DNA of 64,000 bases from Agarilytica sp045430345 (lineage in GTDB: Bacteria; Pseudomonadota; Gammaproteobacteria; Pseudomonadales; Cellvibrionaceae): NCBI GenBank assembly GCA_045430345.1, contig JAILXT010000002.1:248001-312000 (forward strand), read 5' to 3'. Position 1 is the first letter of the stretch, and every line of letters begins with the position of its first letter. Below are positions 62,005-64,000 of the stretch, in pieces. The notes beneath the pieces are model-generated. The model was not told where the DNA came from and did not search any database. It was given only the letters and a program-made list of their open reading frames with translations. The position numbers and the translations under genes were made by a program.

Positions 62005-62549
62005 TAAATAGCTTCTCGTGCTTCGTCGGCGTTGGGCGCAGGGTTTTCTTCATTGCCCTGGATGGGGCTGTCGGTTTGAGCTTCGCCTGTGTCGATGTTT
62101 TCCTCTGTGTTTGGTTCCGCATGCTCATCCGTATGGAGGTGCTCTGAGTCGCTGCTAATGTTCGCCGAGTTTTCCTGGGCTTCAGTGTCGACGGTTTCAG
62201 TGTTCTCGGTGGTTATCTCCGTCGTTTCTGGGGGCTGGAGCGAAGTTGTCTGAGCGTCTTCTGGAGAGCTGCTATCAAACAGTGGGCCATGGTTGTCGCT
62301 GGTCTGCGTTTTTTCTTCCGTGTTTTTGGGAATGCTGCTGAGCTCGGGGGTGCCATTTTCCCGCAAACTGGCTTTCACAATGGCGATTCTTAGCTCTACA
62401 TTCTTCACCGTAAATTCTACTTTGCGGTTAATGGCTTCGTCTTTGTGTTCTGTGCGGTAGAGCGTGTTGGCGGCATCGCCCTCTAGCCATTCTCCGGCTT
62501 TGCTTAAGTACTGGTCGTGCTGATTTTGAAGGAGATAGACTATGCTCAT
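62004..62549 (-). CDS. Hypothetical protein with conserved N-terminus and acidic tail
   Basis: From the ATG at 62549 the product is about 181 residues. The first 60 residues ('VYLLQNQHDQYLSKAGEWL', then 'LYRTEHKDEAINRKVEF') look like a short conserved domain I have seen beside gshA in pseudomonads. The rest is Glu/Thr/Asn-rich, low-complexity and probably disordered. It is coupled to gshA by a one-base overlap (TAATG). No function is known. The first 26 residues of the longest frame are not conserved. Confidence 0.65.
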   Translation of the reverse strand: MSIVYLLQNQHDQYLSKAGEWLEGDAANTLYRTEHKDEAINRKVEFTVKNVELRIAIVKASLRENGTPELSSIPKNTEEKTQTSDNHGPLFDSSSPEDAQTTSLQPPETTEITTENTETVDTEAQENSANISSDSEHLHTDEHAEPNTEENIDTGEAQTDSPIQGNEENPAPNADEAREAI

Positions 62550-62850
62550 GAAAGGGGCTGCGCTCCGCTGGTGTGGGCCTGATTTGTATGAGGTGCATAG
62601 AATACCGAGGCGGCTGAGTGACCACAAGTCGCCCTGCTGCCAGCTTAAATGAAATGATTCCAGTTTGTGTTCATCGCCTCAAATTTCGCGAAGTAGCAAG
62701 CAAAAATGTGAAACAACTATGGAGCCTGGGGCGAAGGCATATCAATCCTTATACACCCTGGGTACACTGATTATCCCCTGAAATTTGGGGAAGTGGGCCT
62801 GAGTGGGCCGATGATTACGAAGAATTAACATTTAACGTGTGGAGAGTGGT
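62550..62850. other. Divergent control region before gspC
   Basis: No gene is supported in these 300 bp between the hypothetical gene and gspC. The region probably holds divergent promoters; a small CCCC-TGAAATTT-GGGG hairpin lies at 62776-62791, and no clean -35/-10 pair stands out. Confidence 0.5.
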
Positions 62851-63813
62851 TTGTCGCAGCAGTTGACCCAAGGCGCATTTGTGACATTGATGAGCGAAAA
62901 GCTACAGAGGGTTGTGGGCGTTTTGCTTCGTTTCCCTGTGGCGGGCTGGCGCGGCGTTGTCCTGTTTTTGGCGGCTGCATGGATGGTTCATAGTGTAGCG
63001 AGCCTATTTTGGGTCTTATTACCCCAGCCTGAGATTGGGCTGCCTAATAAATTGGCCATGCCGGTGGAGCAAAGCGCGGGTGGACAATCGAGCTCACAGT
63101 CAGTCAGCTTCGACTCGATAGCGTCTTTGGGCAAGATATTTGGCAATGCGTCTGCTGCTAATGTGGTGGTGAAAAAGCCAGTGGCGAAGCCTTCTGATGA
63201 TATTCAGGCCAACAAAACCACACGTTTAAGCCTGAAATTGCATGGCCTGTTTTCAAGCAGTGACCCGAAAGAAGGGAGTGCAATTATCGCTGGCGGTAAT
63301 AAGCAGGCGCTTTATTCTGTTGGTGATGAGATCAATGGAAATCGTGGCGTTAAGTTGGCACGTGTTCTTGAAAAGCGCGTGATCCTTAACAATAAAGGCA
63401 GTATGGAATCGTTGTGGCTTTTCTCTGAAGAGGATTTTTCTGTAAGTGCGCGGGCCAAGCCGAAAGCGAAGTCTGAATCGCCGTCCAAGCCGAAGAACAA
63501 CAATATTCGAACCTCAGCACGGCCCGATCAGATCCCCAAAAATATTGGGGATGTTGTGCGCTTTAGTGTGCATCGAGAGGGTGGAAAAATGGTGGGCTAC
63601 CGCATCCGCCCGGGCCGTGACCGTGAACTCTTTACCCAAGTTGGCCTAAAGGCTAACGATATCGTGACGTCAGTGAATGGCATTGAAGTTAACGACCCGA
63701 AACAAATTCGCAGTGTTTATAAATCTATGAAAACCGCGACCGAAGCACAGCTAAACGTGCTTCGTGATGGTGACACACATTCAATAACGATTAGCTTGGA
63801 TTCAGGTGCATAA
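62851..63813 (+). CDS. gspC: Type II secretion system protein GspC
   Basis: The protein of about 320 residues has a membrane segment at about 30-55, a Ser/Gln-rich periplasmic linker, the GspC homology region (about 125-200, 'LSLKLHGLFSSSDP' with 'AIIAGGNKQALYSVGDE'), and a C-terminal PDZ domain ('GLKANDIVTSVNGIEVNDP'). GspC links the inner-membrane platform to the GspD secretin. GGAGAG at 62841-62846 favours a TTG start at 62851; GTG at 62839 and ATG at 62890 are alternatives. gspD follows after 3 bp. Confidence 0.92.
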   Translation: MSQQLTQGAFVTLMSEKLQRVVGVLLRFPVAGWRGVVLFLAAAWMVHSVASLFWVLLPQPEIGLPNKLAMPVEQSAGGQSSSQSVSFDSIASLGKIFGNASAANVVVKKPVAKPSDDIQANKTTRLSLKLHGLFSSSDPKEGSAIIAGGNKQALYSVGDEINGNRGVKLARVLEKRVILNNKGSMESLWLFSEEDFSVSARAKPKAKSESPSKPKNNNIRTSARPDQIPKNIGDVVRFSVHREGGKMVGYRIRPGRDRELFTQVGLKANDIVTSVNGIEVNDPKQIRSVYKSMKTATEAQLNVLRDGDTHSITISLDSGA

Positions 63814-63816
63814 AAC

Positions 63817-64000
63817 GTGTTAAAGCAACTTTTGGCCTCCGTATTGGTGGCAGGCATTATGACCACGGGCTCTGTCGCTTGGGCGCAGAGTAACAAGGCC
63901 GCTGTAGAGCCAACGTACACCGTACAGTTTAACGACTCGGATATTCTTGAGGTCATTAAATTCGTCGCAGAGATTACCGGTAAAACCATGGTAATTGACC
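63817..64000 (+). CDS. gspD: Type II secretion secretin GspD (N-terminal part)
   Basis: The gene runs off the window. The visible 61 codons start at GTG, with a signal peptide 'LASVLVAGIMTTGSVAWAQ', then the N0 domain beginning 'YTVQFNDSDILEVIKFVAEI' and 'TGKTMVID', typical of GspD. The secretin forms the outer-membrane pore through which folded proteins leave. It begins 3 bp after the gspC stop, so both are in one operon that probably continues with gspE-gspM beyond the window. Confidence 0.93.
   Translation, partial: MLKQLLASVLVAGIMTTGSVAWAQSNKAAVEPTYTVQFNDSDILEVIKFVAEITGKTMVID

Noticed and set aside
1..64000. Search for CRISPR arrays, IS elements, integrases and prophage genes
   Set aside because: No regularly spaced direct repeats, transposase or integrase motifs were seen on either strand; the P-like replication protein is the only phage-like family and stands among chromosomal genes.

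Overview
The window is a stretch of bacterial chromosome, about 64 kb, from a free-living gammaproteobacterium. Gene families and gene order point to the Pseudomonas/Cellvibrio side of the class. A marine Cellvibrionales relative (Cellvibrionaceae such as Saccharophagus or Teredinibacter) is my best guess, by inference only. Several blocks follow the P. aeruginosa order as I remember it: rep-comM-ubiK-glnK-amtB-sutA-DUF484-dapF-lysA-lptM-cyaA; glnE-ilvE; radA with PilZ genes; rsmD-coaD and ftsY-ftsE-ftsX-rpoH; and TIGR02444-algP-FKBP-algQ-dsbB. Coding density is high. I see no insertion sequence, prophage, CRISPR array or rRNA operon.

Layout. 1-3.2 kb: the end of an nnrS-like gene, an acyltransferase gene divergent from a membrane LytTR regulator, and tRNA-Arg(UCG) with its promoter and terminator. 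3.3-10.2 kb: a Cache-PAS-GGDEF-EAL protein, Rep helicase, ComM and UbiK. 10.4-14.6 kb: a nitrogen block with a porin behind an apparent NtrC site and sigma-54 promoter, then glnK, amtB, a second PII gene and a SutA-like regulator. 14.6-20.6 kb: DUF484, dapF, lysA, lptM and cyaA. 21-27 kb: msbA, ilvE and glnE, preceded by a 90-nt inverted-repeat element. 27-30.4 kb: a chemoreceptor, a diguanylate cyclase and a CheC-like protein. 30.5-36.1 kb: an MBL hydrolase, DUF2750, a thioredoxin-like protein, parC, a PilZ protein and a Bax-like glucosaminidase. 36.2-40.9 kb: a lambda-P-like replication protein overlapping a gene with four tandem DnaT-type repeats, then NADAR, radA and two PilZ genes.

41-48.1 kb holds a tightly overlapping six-gene operon RDD-SpoIIM-DUF4129-DUF4350-MoxR-DUF58, a membrane AAA+/vWA system of unknown job. 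48.1-54.5 kb: coaD, rsmD, ftsY, ftsE, ftsX, rpoH (with a sigma-E-type promoter and a structured leader), DUF423 and trmB. 54.8-59.7 kb: the AlgP/AlgQ-type region with an FKBP lipoprotein, a WD40 lipoprotein and dsbB. 59.9-64 kb: a FliL-like protein, gshA with a small upstream partner, and the start of a type II secretion operon (gspC, gspD).

Themes. Nitrogen control is represented by GlnE, two PII proteins, AmtB and the porin. Cyclic-di-GMP signalling is dense, with two GGDEF proteins and three PilZ proteins. Envelope and stress functions include MsbA, LptM, DsbB, RpoH, FtsEX and the T2SS. The most promising leads for new biology are the NtrC/sigma-54 porin, the tandem-DnaT plus P-like pair, and the MoxR/DUF58 membrane operon. 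All calls come from reading sequence and recalled family knowledge; no database search was run.
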